This document shows positions 24,438-38,800 of a DNA stretch of 64,000 bases, in pieces. Numbering within the stretch: position 1 is the stretch's first letter; every line of letters begins with the position of its first letter. Position numbers and translations under genes: made by a program. Source of the stretch: Pteria penguin (Eukaryota > Mollusca > Bivalvia > Pterioida > Pteriidae); contig CM068581.1 of assembly GCA_035048485.1 (NCBI GenBank), positions 67,779,381 through 67,843,380 on the forward strand, in the 5' to 3' direction. The notes beneath the pieces were generated by a model. It had not been told where the DNA came from and searched no databases. It saw only the letters and a program-made list of their open reading frames with translations.

Positions 24438-25430
24438 GTATCTTCAATATGTTCGAAAATCAGAGAAGCAAAGATAAGGATCATGTGTTATGTGATAAGA
24501 TGCACAACAACGTGGATGATATGACGTGTGGATTCCTCACTGAAAGTAACTGATATTGATATACCTATCAATAAATTGATAACTAGTGCTTCTAATGAAA
24601 TGCCTACAAACAGTATATCTGATGATACTGGTGCTATAATTTCCCACACTGGGTTGATTGACGAAGTTGTCATTGATGTGCCAGTAGTAACTAACGCTTC
24701 AGCTGTAATCATTGACATTGACTTACATTGCCATTTGTCGCTTGCAAAAGGCGTTAAAGACATTAAGTCTGATATCAATGCTACTGACTTACGTGGGCAT
24801 CTAGTTGCCCCTATAGATTCATATGTGTGTGTAATAGATGGTAATACCGAGAGTGGTTTACCTACAAATGTTGCCAAAGATGCGTCTGCTAAACATACAT
24901 CTGATGTTATGGATAATGGCTTACCCTCTGATTGATCAGGCGAAGGTGCAACCAATGATGTGTCTGAACCTGCTGACAAAACGTCTGATGTTATGGATAC
25001 TAGCTTACCTTCTGATGGATCAGACGATGGTGCAGTCAAAGATGTATCTGAACCTGCTGACAAAACGTCTGATGATATGGATACTAGCTTACCTTCTGAT
25101 GGATCAGGCGAAGGTGCAACCAATGATGTGTCTGAACCTGCTGACAAAACGTCTGATGTTATGGATACTAGCTTACCTTCTGATGGATCAGGTGATGGTG
25201 CAGTCAAAGATGTGTGCGAGTCTGCTGACAAAACTTCAGATCTTATGGATACTAGCTTACCTTCTCATGGATCAGGCGATGGTGCAACCAATGATGTATC
25301 TGAACCTGCTGAGAAAACGTCTGATGTTATGGATACTAGCTTACCTTCTGATGGATCAGGTGATGATGCAACCAATGATGTGTCTGAACCTGCTGACAAA
25401 ACGTCAGATGTTATGGATAATAGCTTCCCG
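24438..25430 (+). pseudogene. Acidic tandem-repeat coding region (28-aa units)
   Basis: After acceptor TTGATTTCAG the region encodes an acidic stretch (TDIDIPINKLITSASNEMPT...). From about 24937 come six 84-bp units: DVSEPADKTSDVMDTSLPSD with variable linkers such as GSGEGATN and GSGDGAVK. One TGA at 24934 interrupts just before the array. Unit length divisible by three and synonymous-type variation suggest past selection as protein. The last unit runs into a G-rich tract. Likely tail of the OTU gene; function unknown. Confidence 0.55.
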
Positions 25431-25476
25431 GTCTTTTTTGTTGTTGTTGTTGTTTTTGTTTGTATGGTTTGGGAGG

Positions 25477-25860
25477 GGGGGGGGGGGTGGATGGGGTGTC
25501 TTTCAAAATTGTGTATTTGCAAAGTGCTTAGAAATTCCTGTAACAGGATGTATTTAAAACTCATAAATGATAAAGCATAAATAATTTATAAGAGCACTCC
25601 TAGTACCTCAAAGCCTCAAAGACCTGCATCTCCTGTCACTTTGTTATTTCCAGCTAACAAATGCCTCTTCTGTGACTTACCAAATGTGTAACAAAATGCG
25701 CTAAAGAATCTATCAAAGCCGAAGTTGCCAAATATTGTTTTTTTTTTTTTTTTTTTTTTTTTGGGGGGGGGGGGAGTTAGATGGGGTGCTTAGAAATTCC
25801 TATAGCCGGATGCATTTAAACCTCATAAATGATAAAGCATAAATGATTTATAAAGATTTT
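25477..25860 (+). repeat. G-run-headed direct repeat pair
   Basis: A poly-G run (25477-25490) followed by GATGGGGTG...CTTAGAAATTCCTGTAA...CTCATAAATGATAAAGCATA is repeated after a T-run and G-run at 25736-25774, through about 25855. The pair covers about 95 bp each and the runs could form G-quadruplexes. Confidence 0.6.
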
Positions 25861-26554
25861 CCAATTTTCAGTGATTTCCACAATCGGCATCACTTTACTG
25901 GAAAATATTTTTAAATAATTATCCCATTTCAATAATTCATGATTGGGTAAATGACATATCATTAGATAGATTAGACATTGTTTTATCATTCCATTACCAT
26001 TAAATCAAATATTTGGATCTACACGCAGTCGGATAGAGGAAATGGAATAAAATAAGAATCATATCATGATCTATCAGATTACATGTTTTCTCATGAATTT
26101 ATCGAGTTGATTTACATTTTATTCAAAATTTCCAATTTCCAGCGATTTTTGATACAAATTTTATGTTTTTGCCCCAAAACTCAGTAAAGCCCCAACGGCC
26201 AGAGTGAAAACATGGTTCATTCTGTAGCATTTTTTCATTTTTAATAAGCTTTCAGAAAAACATTATACTCTTGAAAATTCCCCCTAAAAGGGGGGGGGGG
26301 GGAGTATATGGCAGCTCAAGGTCTATAGGCCTAAAATGTTCACAATCAGTCATTTCTTTAGAGTAAAGCAATCTTTTAGTGGTAGCGCCGCGAAGTCCGA
26401 AATATTAAATACTATAACATTTTCCCAGCGGTAGAGTCCCAGACTCGAGAGATTTCTCCAGTCTTGCAACAACACTATGGCCAATGATTACTATTTCGAT
26501 GATATTATGATGTCAGACATTTCGATGTATTATATTAGTCTAAATCAATGAGAT

Positions 26555-28010
26555 ATCTGAAAATGCAAAGACAAAGGAAGCAGAGTCTGACGAGGCAAAG
26601 ACAGATAATACTTTGTTCTTTAATTTCACAAATGATGAAGTTGTTTTCGTGAGCCAACCCTTCAGGAATTTCTGTGGTCTCTGAAAATGTTCACAACCAA
26701 GTTCCACATGGCCACAAAGAAAACGTCTTCTTCATTGTTAAAAACACAACTAACACCAATGACAAGAGATCTTTTGTTGATGTCTGAGGTGTGTGGGTAA
26801 AAAATTCTCAACATCTTAAACAAATTTTCAAAAAGCGTGTCACTTTTTTCAAAGAAATCAAAGGAAAAATGGTTCCTTTAGACTCACAACCATCTTCAAT
26901 TGACGTTGTTGTCCTCCAGCGATACTATTCAAAATTGATAAAAAAAAACCTGAATACCAAAGACGCGTAAGTTGGTTTGAGCACCTTTCCGGTCAATCAG
27001 ATAAATTATCTTTTGCACTGTTTGAGTACATTGGGGAATATCCAGGGGAATGTGTTCATGGTAATGCAAAATCAAACAAACCATACAAACAACCAACCTT
27101 AGAGCAGAAAAAAAATAATTTCCGATGGTTTGAAACACCAAATCAAATTTCAAAAGATTTAAACAAATTTGATTCTGAAAACTTAGTGGACCTCAAGGTC
27201 ATTCAAAACGCAAAATTCAGGCATGACAGGGCAGCCAAACCATCTTCTTCGTCTTTTAATGATATTGCAGATGAAGTCCAGACAATTTTGAGCTCCCTTC
27301 AAACAATAAGTTTGTAAGATCTCTCATTGCTAACAACGATGGTAGACCCCTTAACATTGTTTGCTTTACTGATGAACAACTTGAAGACATGAGACAATGC
27401 TTGACAAACAGTGCCATCATTGGTATAGACAGGACATTTAACCTTGGACAATTTTATGTCACCTGCCTCTGTTATCAACACCCTAACCTAACCCGAAATT
27501 CAACAAACACTCCACCAATCATGTTAGGTGCAATTTTCCTACACTCTGACGGCTCCTATGCAACGTACTGCGATTTTTTGAGTAAAATTAGATCAGCTCT
27601 TGGATTTCATATTTTAACTGAAAAAATCATTTTTGGTACTGATGAAGAACTCGCTCTAGTAAATGCAATAAAAACCGTTTTCCCATCCTCTGACCATATC
27701 TTATGTACATGACACCTTAAAGAAAATGCACAACGTAGTTTGGCTAGTAAAAATATGGATGAAAACATCAGAAATCAAATTGTGCATTCAATATTTGGAC
27801 CTTCAGGCCTGTTAACTGCAGATTCTCGAATTCCATATTTAGAAGGAGAGCAAGAAATTTCAGATAAATTCGGGCATGTAGGGGTTAATTATCTAACAGA
27901 GAAATTACTTCCTACATTAAAAGAAGAAAATTTTCTCCCGAGTACGCGCAACCAGTGTATTCCACCAAATTGGAAAAATAACAATTGAGAGAGCATGAAT
28001 CATAAGATAA
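26555..28010 (+). pseudogene. MULE-type (Mutator-like) transposase pseudogene
   Basis: Ordered blocks on the plus strand: FNFTNDEVVFVSQPFRNFCG (about 26620), VKNTTNTNDKRSFVDV, VSWFEHLSGQSDKLSFALFE (about 26970), NKFVRSLIANNDGRPLNIVC (about 27305), IGIDRTFNLGQFYVTCLCYQ (27415), GAIFLHSDGSYATYCDFLSK, FGTDEELALVNAI (27630), HILCT*HLKEN (TGA at 27710), then ASKNMDENIRN to about 27987. The IDRTFNLG...FGTDEEL...HLKEN spacing is the MULE DDE core, with Asp residues visible in IDR and GTD. At least three frameshifts or stops make it dead. Confidence 0.8.
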
Positions 28011-29195
28011 AACTTCTAGGAGATTGGAGAATGTCTAAATTGCCAAATTTTTCTTTTTTTTTCAGATATGGACCGATTATTACATCAAGAAGTTTACATT
28101 TTAATTTGGGAGAACATTTGCTCCTGTGCTTGCTTTTTGTATAGATCTAATTACACATTTGAAACATGTTAAAATTTGCTTGAGATTAAAAATGTTTAAA
28201 AAGAGACACAAACTCAATTTGATATCTTTTTATAATATCTTAAATTTAGGAAAAGAATCTTGTTTTGCATTATGTATATGCCCAAATGTATCCCAATGAA
28301 CAACTGAGCAAGTGAAAGTCTTTCGTATATTTTATGCAAAAAAATATATATACATTTCAACTGTTCAGACAATTGATTCTTTCCTTACTTAAAAATCCCA
28401 AACAAGCTTGATCTGGACCTTGTACCGTGTAGAACCGGTCTCTCCTAAAAGACCAGCTGTCAGTGGCGTAGCTTTCATTTATGCTTGTATGGTAATGCAT
28501 CCACATGTTTTCCAGGAAAAAAAATCAAGAAAATAAAGAGGGAGAGAGAGAGAGAGTGAGAGAGAGAGAGAGTGAGTGAAAGAAAGAGAGAGTCGCTATC
28601 TGATCAGCAATACAGGATAAATCAATGTTTTTTACTCATCACAATTTTAAAGTATATTTCCCCTATGCAAAATAGACCAGTGTTTTAAACAAGTTGAGCT
28701 CAGACTGCAATTATGCCTAGCTCAACCTCTCTGAATCTTTCAATATAATGTAATAAAACCGACAATATGTACAAGTGTGACTGCAAAATGAGGCTAAATA
28801 TTTTCCACCCAAGTTCTTCACCAGGCCATGGTTTTAAAAACACTAAAATTGCAATTTTTGCGGAGTTTCCAGGCGCTTCGTACCCTAGGCTTCTGCCAAA
28901 ACACTCCCTGGACCTGCTGGGGGCCACAATGTGACCCCCTGTATCCAGAGAAGCATCCACTTAATTTTCGCCAAGCTATACCACTGGCTGCAAGTTTTGA
29001 TCAAAATATGCACCGATACTTGCCATGTTGATTAATTTGCCCTGTACGAGTGAGCTTGTCCTGTTTGCTGTCAATGTTCAGGTAATTTGATCAAGATATG
29101 TACTGGCAATGATCATAGAGACTATTCACTATGCAAAAAGTACCATAGTCTTGTAATGTGATATCATGTCCATCATATTGTATTACATGTCCATC
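28010..29195. other. Intergenic, GA-rich patch, no gene supported
   Basis: A (GA)n-rich patch lies at 28540-28592. The ORFs at 28700-28960 and 28828-29031 overlap on opposite strands without family motifs. Confidence 0.5.
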
Positions 29196-29198
29196 AAG

Positions 29199-29545
29199 GT
29201 ATGTGATATGTCTGTCCCATTACGTGATATGTCCGGCATGTTACAAGTATAGTCTCTCCCATTACGTGATATGTCCGGCATGTTACAAGTATAGTCTGTC
29301 CCATTACGTGATATGTCCGGCATGTTACAAGTATAGTCTGTCCCATTACGTGATATGTCCGGCATGTTACAAGTACAGTCTGTCCCGTCACGTGATATGT
29401 CTGGCATGTTACATGTATAGCCTGTCCCGTTACGTGATATGTCCGGCATGTTACATGTACCGGGTATAGCCTGTCCCGTTACGTGATATGTCTGTCATGT
29501 TACATGTATAGTCTGTCCCGTTACATGATATGTCTGTCATGTTAC
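29199..29545. repeat. 42-bp minisatellite, about eight units
   Basis: Unit begins TCTGTCCCATTACGTGATAT and continues GTCCGGCATGTTACAAGTAT-AG, with single-base changes between copies and decay at both ends. It reads through in several frames on both strands, which explains the repetitive ORFs here. It lies about 270 bp beyond the 3' end of the glucose-6-phosphatase gene. Confidence 0.95.
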
Positions 29546-29796
29546 ATGATTTTTCCGTCACGATTTTTGTCTGTCAGAGTTATGTTACATGATTTTTAAC
29601 TGGCCATAAAATAAAAAATTTACGCTATTTTATCGATTCATTCAGACTAAGGACCTTTCTTTCATTAAATCTTGCCATCAATGTAAAAAATTCATCATAA
29701 TTGCTTATATTTACTTATTGTTGTTTTGTCCTCTTCATGGACCCAAATGTGAATAATGACCCACATACAACTTGGTGACGGAATAACAAACAAAAT

Positions 29797-29802
29797 TTTA
29801 TT
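29797..29802 (-). terminator. Polyadenylation signal AATAAA of the glucose-6-phosphatase gene
   Basis: TTTATT on the plus strand gives AATAAA 14 nt after the TAA stop on the minus strand. Confidence 0.5.
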
Positions 29803-29815
29803 TCCCATGTTTTTT

Positions 29816-32800
29816 TTATTTTTCTTCCTTTACAAAACTTCGGCAAAAAGAAACAAAAAATTGAAATCCAAATGGTAAAATGGCTACAATGACTAGCATC
29901 ATTGCAAAATATTTTGCAAATCCTCCTGCATAAAATGTCAGTGGAATTTCTGGTGGAATTTGAATGTTTTCTATAAAAATGGCACAGTACACTGTAACTA
30001 TTGCTTGTAGTACTCGTAGAATTAGAGGCATTTGGAAATATCTATTATTGATGCTTAAACAGTTGATTAGTGACAAAGCCATTCCAGACCCTGAAACAGA
30101 AAAATGAATGGTGAAACACTACATACTCCAGCAGCAATAACTTGGGTATGAAAGTTAAATGGTCAGCTAACTTGATTCCATGTAAATATTTCATTTCCAA
30201 GAAGTACATGCCTGCTAAATATAAAATATTTATAATTCAATAGATTTGGCATAGTAAATGTAAAGTATTTACTATATAAAACCTAACATTTCAAAAGTTA
30301 AAGTGAACAAAATAGCTAGGCTAAAGTTGGCGACAAATCGTCCAAAAAACATAAAATTCCCTGAACAGACCAACAAATTCACAAGCAAAAAGATAAAAAT
30401 ATCAATTTCAGTCTTTCAACAAGCTGTGTTTGTGAAACACTAATGTCCCTGGAGGCACCAAAGTCCAAAAAATTATTTTTAGCGTGAAGGTCATTGTCAA
30501 GATCAAAAGGTCATTGACCTTGCTGTCATTTGAAAGGGCTTCATTAGCTGAGTACGCATGTCAGATATGAAGTCTCTGTTCCTCACAGTTCAAAAGTTAC
30601 AGCCAAAGCAAAAGTTGACAAAAGACAGTCAAACAAACAAACAGGCAGGACAAAAACAATATTGATCCAGGGACATAATAATGCTGTATAGGGTATATAG
30701 CTATGTGTGATTACTTGCACATTAATTTCAAACCTCTATAGGGAAAATCAGGTTACTATGACATAGGAACAAAGCCGTCTATTCTCATTCTCTCAAATAA
30801 TTAAAACACACATATTCAAGCACAACATGCTGACCTAAGACTTTTTAAAAAGTAAAAGGTGATAAACTGTTACACTATCATGAAGCGTATCATATAAATG
30901 TGTACAATACACAAGTTTTAAATTCCACACTCATCAGCAGTATCAATAATCACACCGGATAAAGAACTGTAAAATCAACATTTTAAGGACTCCTTTCAAG
31001 AATAAAGATATTTTTATGATCCAAGCACTCTTGGCATGACATTTAGTTTCCTCATATCTATTTATCTAAAAAATACAGCAATGGGTGTATGAAAATTGTA
31101 TGTACTCTCTTAAGAACCTTTAGTTTGATATTAAAATTACAAAGTTGGATACATACCAAAAAGACTAGCTACATCTCTGACTAGACTCCAGAATGGTGTG
31201 GTATCAGGATGTACCCAATCTGCATTTGCACATCTCTTTGTAGCTAGAGTAATGGACCAAAAGGGATTGAGACCTATGATTTTGATGATGTAAAATGTAG
31301 CAGCTGCCCCTCCAGCTAGGACCATGCTCAGGACTGTATAGTGCAGAAAGGTCAAGTGGGATACATGTTCATGTTTAATGACAGCGGCAAGTAAAATACC
31401 TAAAAATAAACAGACATATGAGAATATGCATATACAGCAATGCTATGTTGATACAGGCTCTGATAATTTGGATAATCCAATTATCCAGACCAAAATACGG
31501 AAAGAAAACTCCTCGATGTTATTTTGTAGTGGAAATCTGTGATCTTGATGCAGAAGAAAATTTAGGGAACAGATTCCAAAATGTACATTAAAATCAACTT
31601 ATTAATCTTGACAAATTTTCTACCAAAGAACAGAACTATAACAAATAAATGTTTTCAATTAATCGATGAGGCCATGTCAATTAGCAGTTTGCCTCACTTA
31701 TTGACTATCTGTCTAACACTTAAACACTATGTTTATCTTGTCATCTCAATGCAGTATATTACTACCTGTTCACCTCACAGTAAGCAACTTAAGCTACAGT
31801 CAAATGTAAAAAGCTGCCACTGATGATTTTTAAAAAGGTCAGTACATGCTCATATACAAGATAAAAGTAACCTGCATTGTTTAATCTATGCTGAAGTTTT
31901 AGACAGCAGTTATAAATTCCAAAATTATAATTAAATTTCTCTTCTGTGTCACACGAAGATTGAATCCCTTATCTGGTGATGTATTTTGCTTGACACATTG
32001 CATGGAAATATTGCTCTATAGAACAGACACACCACAAGTATCGAGGAATTTTCTTTGTGCTAAAGTCAATTAAAATGCAAATCCTCTATTGTTACTGTCT
32101 CATCCAAAAGAAAGAATACAGACAAACTGATTTGAAACTCTAAACTGGGACAGTTTTTTCATCATATACCGGTACAAATTTAAATTTTAATCACAATTTG
32201 CAGGATCACACTTTACAATACTTCTTGCATTTTTTTTTTGTTTTTTATTTATTTGTACAGTATCAGATGTATATTTTGTCTCATAACTCCGATAAATGTA
32301 GTAGTGGAACATAAGGTGACGGTTGTCTACATTATAGAATAAATGAACACCATTTTTGACAAATCATAGTGTTTATTGATGGTAAACATGCAATGCATGA
32401 AAAAATATTCAAACATGTCCAGAAGGAACTATCTTGTCCTATACATCAATACACATAAGTCCCTGACTACACTATGACTGTAAGATCTTTGGTGAAGAAC
32501 AATTCTGGAGAGTCATATCCATATAATGATCCAGAAGAATGAAAAAATAGTTAATATGGTCAGGAACAAAGAAATCAGTATTCTTAATAATGGAGCATTA
32601 CAGTATAAACAAAAATAAATTAATTAAAAATTTATTTTATTTTACTACCATTTTTTATTTGATCATTTGACCTTCTCTTGTCCTAACTATCCACATTGAA
32701 AGACGAATTAGGTCAATAGGATATTGGACCTTATACAACAGAATGTCTTTAATGTTTATAATTATTGACACATGTAGCACTAGTGAGTCTGTGTTCAATC

Positions 32801-35800
32801 CTAGGTCAAGGTCAGTTGTAGGTGTTTTTTCTCGGTACTTTGACTCCCACCACAAAGTTGAAATATTTTTGGCATTAAACAAAATATCAAAAATTTACAT
32901 GTCGACAAAAATTTGGTCTTCAAATGATTTCTACACCAAAAAATATGAAAAATCACCATTTTAAACGGGATTGATGTACTTTATGAATGCAAGAGTTACC
33001 TTGCTTATCTGTGGAATACACTACCTTAAGAAGACAATAAATTACATACCAGTGATGGATCCTGCAATAACTTGATGAGGAAAATGGGTAGCAATGAACA
33101 GTCTTGATACATTAACAGCCATTAGTACTACGCCAAAGGACAACCAGACTAAGAATTTCTTCACTATACTAAGAAAATTGAAGTGTATCAGATATGTTCA
33201 TGATTTTCATAACTATAAATGTATATTACAGTTTGATGTATTCAGAATAATAATAAACCTTTTTCTTATTGATCTTATACTTTATTCCATACCAGACATA
33301 CAATAATCTGCTGTAAAACAATTACATCACTTTACTCTGACGTCACTATGCTAGCATTAATGTCGTAATGAAAATCCTGGCAAAAAGTAGCATGTCTTGC
33401 ATGTAAGGCCCCAAACATCATGTCAAATTAGAAAAACATCTATTACATAACTTATCTACTTTATATGTCAACTATTTTGTGTTATGCCAAGATTATATCT
33501 CTTATATGAAGCCAGCGTGGCCTAGTGGTATCGCGCTTGTCTCCTGATTGGGAGGCCGGGGTTTCAGTCCCACTCTGGTCATGCCGGTGTCCTGTCTTTT
33601 GGATGAGACAGTAAAAACCGAGGCCCCATGTCGTGGTATGCATGGCACGTTAAAGATCTTTCACTGCTTCGGGTGGGTCCGTTGTAAAGGTCAAAATTTG
33701 TATGCCCGCATCAAGCAGATGCTGTCATCATATACATGAAATATTTGTGGTGTGACGTTAAACAAATATCAATCAATCAATCAATATCGCTTATATGCTG
33801 GCAGTATCTGCTTAATGCTTCCGACAGAAATATCCAGCGATGCAAAATTCCTACAGAGGAATCATACGCATACTTGCGTCTTCTGTGACATCATACCTTG
33901 GTTTTACGGTCTCATCTGAAACACAGGACACCAACTAGTCCTTGGTCATGCTCCAACCTTGGAATATTTGGTCCTAAGCTTAGCACAGTACTTAATGACC
34001 TATGTCAGCTTCCATTTCAATAGAAATTTATGAAAGTAAGTAAAATGTTCCAAGGAGCATGAGTCATCCAAGAAGAGGTTAAGCATAAAACTGAGGTGGG
34101 ACATGCTGATAAATAGATAACAAAAGCGTGTCTTTATGCTTCAAATGCAGCACAAAAATTAAAGTAAAATCATACTTACTTTGTGTTTTGTATTCCATGC
34201 TTGAGAAAGGCAGATGCTATTGTAAAGAGGACAGATGAGGTAACCATGGCATGACCAGAAGGACTACCTGATACAGAAGACAATTTGTAATGACATACAA
34301 ATATGGTATGATATTCAAACAGATTAAAACATCACTTTATATTTTTTTTCATATTGGTACAGAGATAACAAAATGACTTATTAAGGATACAAAATGCCAT
34401 TTTTTAAGTTAACATGACTTGCAATTGTTACCATATATACTCGCCTATAACTCATTTTTTGGGGAGAAAAATAGCGTAGTCGAAATGCACAACTGACTTA
34501 TAGACGCGACACTACACGAGAGTAAAAAATCTGACCTTGATCTGAAGTCAAACTCTGCTGTTGATGAATGGACAGTGCAGACATCATGCACCATAGATAG
34601 TACACGCGATATTGCTGTGTCGTTAAGTACTTCTAAAGACAATTTTATGATAATAAAATGTATATTGCATGGACAACAGTTTCTATACACAAAGATATTA
34701 TATATATTGGTGCTTCTTTGTTTATTTGATCCAGTTCAATACAATTTACAAACTGATTACCTGTGTAGAAGTGAAAAGTTAACGAGCCGTAACAAAAGGC
34801 AAACAGAACCTTATGGAGAAGGTTTAATGACCCGTGACAAGATAGTCATTGATTAAATAATATAACACAAAGTCCACTTCAGATCAAACTACTGTTTGTT
34901 GATGATAATGATGACAGCAACAACGAGGCTAGGGTCCGGAACATGCCCTTTCAAAGTAAATGGCCAATTTCATGGCAAAATCTGCCGTTTTAACGGCTAC
35001 TATATTCTTAGAAAAGAAGCTATACATCACTGAAAGCAATTTAAATGCCCTACTATTGAATATGTCATTTAATTTCCCCTATATTGTTAATTACACACGA
35101 ATGATACCGCACATTCATTAGAGCGGAAAGGCTCCCAAGCCATTCATTGAAAGTCATTGAAAAGATGCCATAAGCAAATACAAGCCTTTGTACATTGAAA
35201 ATTTAGAACCAACTTATAGGCGAGTCAAAGACAAATTCCAAAATTTCAAACCCTAAAAGTACCAACAGACTTATAGGTGGAGTGACTTATAGGCGCGTAT
35301 CTATGGTAGTTACAAGGGGTCAATATTAAATACAGATGGTTACCACGTTGCTTGCAATTTTTTATTTGTATTATATCCTTCATGCAAATCACCTTCTCAT
35401 TGGTCCATGAGAAAATTTCAAGGAACATGACCTTGACTCATTCATTACCTCATCTCTTCAATGCTTATCCAACTCCTATATATTAGCTAGAGTAATCTTT
35501 CCAGAAATATTTTCAATGTTGCAAGAGTTGTCTTTCTTGACAATATACACGTAGTCATGATGAACAAATCATTTTTTCATTATTATTTCACCTTATATTT
35601 TTTCACTTGCATAGTAGCATCATATGTCTGATGCACTTCACAGAAATTTCTACCATAATGTAAGAGTTCAGTTTTTACTTCCAGGATGACCTGATGTTTA
35701 CAAGTCTACTCAGAAGCCTTAAATTTTTTATCCCAAGCAGGTAGCCAAAATGCTTCCCTAACTCTAGTCAAGATTAATTGGTCAAGTTTGACGATTGATT

Positions 35801-38800
35801 TGCACGTCAGAATCGCTACAGACCTCCATCAGAGTTTCCTCTGACTTCGTCCTACTCAAGCATAGTGCACCATCTTTCGGGTCCCAACGTGTACGCTCTT
35901 GCTCCGCCTCGCCGACAATGCGGATGATACCTTATAGGCTCGAACCCAGACTTCTTGGTCATGAGTCTGGCATGCATACACTGAGCTACCCTGGCCTATG
36001 AATGAAATGTAAGTCATTCCTAATGGGACACTGATCAAAAGTGAATTATGACAGTTTTGCAGTAGGAGTACATCAACTCTACTATCACTTTGATTGAAAG
36101 CTCTCGATTCAATGATGATAAAATAAAATTACCTTGCTTAAATTCAGAATATTTTTAGATATTTTAATAGTAGTTATTCTTTTTATACATATACCTGGTC
36201 CTGTTTCACATGTCAGATAATACTGCTGTAGATCTGGTAAAGAAATTAGATGATCAGAGTGTGCGATCTCATGTACCCACCAATATGGTCTTTCACCGTG
36301 AAGAATCCTGAAATGTGGTAATAGACAAGTTTACTATAAATGTTAATTGATTGAGTGATTGATTATTGTTTTACGCCGCTCCATGATTATTTTACGTATA
36401 TGGTGACGGCATCTGTCTGATGCATTGCATACAAATTTATACCTTTGCAATGGACTCACCCGAAGCAGTGAGGGATCTTTTACGTGCCCTGCCTACTGTG
36501 ACATGGGACCTCGGCTTTTACTGTCTCATACAAAAGACACAACACTGGTGCTCCCAGGGCGGGAGTCGAACCTGGGATCTCTAAATCTCGAGCTGAGCAC
36601 CTTATCCACTAGGCCACACCAACTTACTATAAATGCCATTAAGAACGAAACAAAATACTTTCCTTACTGAAGGAAAGTACACTGTATTTAGTCTTTTACC
36701 TTGTCTTTTGACTGAAAGAAAAAGGGTTCATGTGCTGGAAATGGTAATTATTATACATGTATATGATTATTTAATTTAGTTATATTATTCTCAACTATTT
36801 CTTGCCGGTAAAAATAGATAAAAACATGATTAGGGTGGAATATTTCATAAAAATTGTTGATTTTCACATTCAGAATAATGGAAAAAAGTTAAAACTTTTG
36901 TTGAGACAAGCTGAGAAAGAAACAAGATTCAGTCAAATATCAATTTATCTACAGAATTTTGTTTTCCACAATGCCATGAAAAGACAGGCAGAAGGTTAGA
37001 TACTAGACTTTCTTTTGTTTTGGCCTTAACTTGTTGTTGCCTGCAAATAAGGGACATGTCCATCGTATTGATTTTATTACATATTTTACAAAAAAATGTA
37101 CCTTTATGTTTCACTATTCTGCCAAATATTTCTTGCTAAATTTGGGGAATGTGAGTGCTTCTTATTACCGTATTCACTCGTGTATAGTACGCATCCGTGT
37201 ATAATACGCACCCCCAACTTTTGGAAAATAATAGGAGAAAAAGTCTACATCTCGTGTATAATACGCAGGTAAAATTGCCGGATAAGCAAATGATCAAGAA
37301 CCTCAAGTTTACGAAGAAAAATCTCTATATTACAGATTTCACTTTACGGAAAACACAATTGGTTACGCGTCTGAACCTTAGGATATTCAATGAATGGAAT
37401 AAACCCAACTTCCGTAATAAAATTAATTTGTGATCCTATAACTGTGTTGATAGAAAGAAAACTAAAGAATGGGTAATAAAATTGTAATTAGTATCAGGGA
37501 TGTGTATATATGTGGTATGTACGTCCCTGTTAGTACTCTTGATAAAATACCGATAATGAAGCACAGCCGTCATTTTCTATATATTTTACACTCGTTGTCC
37601 CAAGTGTCAATCTTTGTACAAAATAAATTGATTAACACCGCAGTAAAGGTAGAAGAAAAGCGAACAACTAATAATCCCAGCGGGGTGTACGGCGATGGCT
37701 GATTGTTTGACCGCGAAGCCATTTCACATTGATTGACGATGATAAGATAATTGGATTGCATCGGCACTTGTTATTTTAAAATATGCTATTCTCATTTGAT
37801 AAAACATCTTCATTTCAGCGCATATTGTAAAGTGTTCAACACAAGGAGGTAAAACTGAAATGATAATCTCTTTATCAAGTGTCTAAAATCCATTTCAGTG
37901 GTCAAGTGGGGGTTCCCAAACTCTAATGGTCATGTTCTGATCGTTGTCAGTGGACATTTACGGCAATATCGCTACGGAAATATGAATTCTTATGTCTGGA
38001 AAAAAGGTTCTTGTTTTAGATCTTGTGTATAATGCGCACCTGGAAAATCGAAGTCAGATTTTAAGAAAAAAAGTGCGTATTATACACGAGTGAATACGGT
38101 ATCTATGTAATGGACATCCCCTTTTCGGAATATTTTATTCTCCATAAACATTTGCTCGTTTGCTTCTTTTTTTATGATGTTTATGCCATGCAAAGATTGT
38201 ATGATTTATCCTGTACAGCATTTTTTCGATGCACTGCATGAAAATTTCTGTTTATACAACAGACAAACCTTAGGCGTTTAGGATTTAACATGTACTCAGA
38301 GTGACCAAGACATTGGACATCTGCTTTTACAGTGTTGTCCGAAAGTTAGGACACAGACCAGCTGCCAAATGGAATCAAACAAGGGATCTCCTTGCTATAA
38401 TGATTGTTGTGTGAGTATTTCTTTATACACTACCATTTCAGTACACAGTTCATCCATTCGGATATCACAGCTAACCACAATACTTGTATTCCAGTGGATT
38501 TTCTGAGACAGAATGCAATAGGAAAGTAGATGAGAAATGCATAACGGGGATCTCCAACTTTGGTCAAAAACAACATCCAATCACTGTAATGCTGCCAAAA
38601 AAAGAATATCCATACTGTAAAAACTTGACAGATTAAATGCCAATCTACATGTACTTTTAATAAAAGTTTGTGTAAATGTGTCTTGTATCTATAGCATGCA
38701 TATATTTCAGGCTTATGAACTTGAATCATTAAATTAAAAGATAAAATTCTATGATTACAATGTTTTTGATATGCTGAATGGATTTTTTTCTCAAAGAAGT

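Noticed and set aside
24488..25557. Long open frames on the minus strand (247 aa) and in another plus frame (239 aa)
   Set aside because: They are other-frame readings of the 84-bp coding repeat; the plus-strand acidic frame is the one continuous with the preceding exon.
29158..29469. Cys-rich repetitive frames on both strands, and a possible CRISPR-like array
   Set aside because: Direct head-to-tail units with no spacers in a eukaryotic context; a minisatellite.
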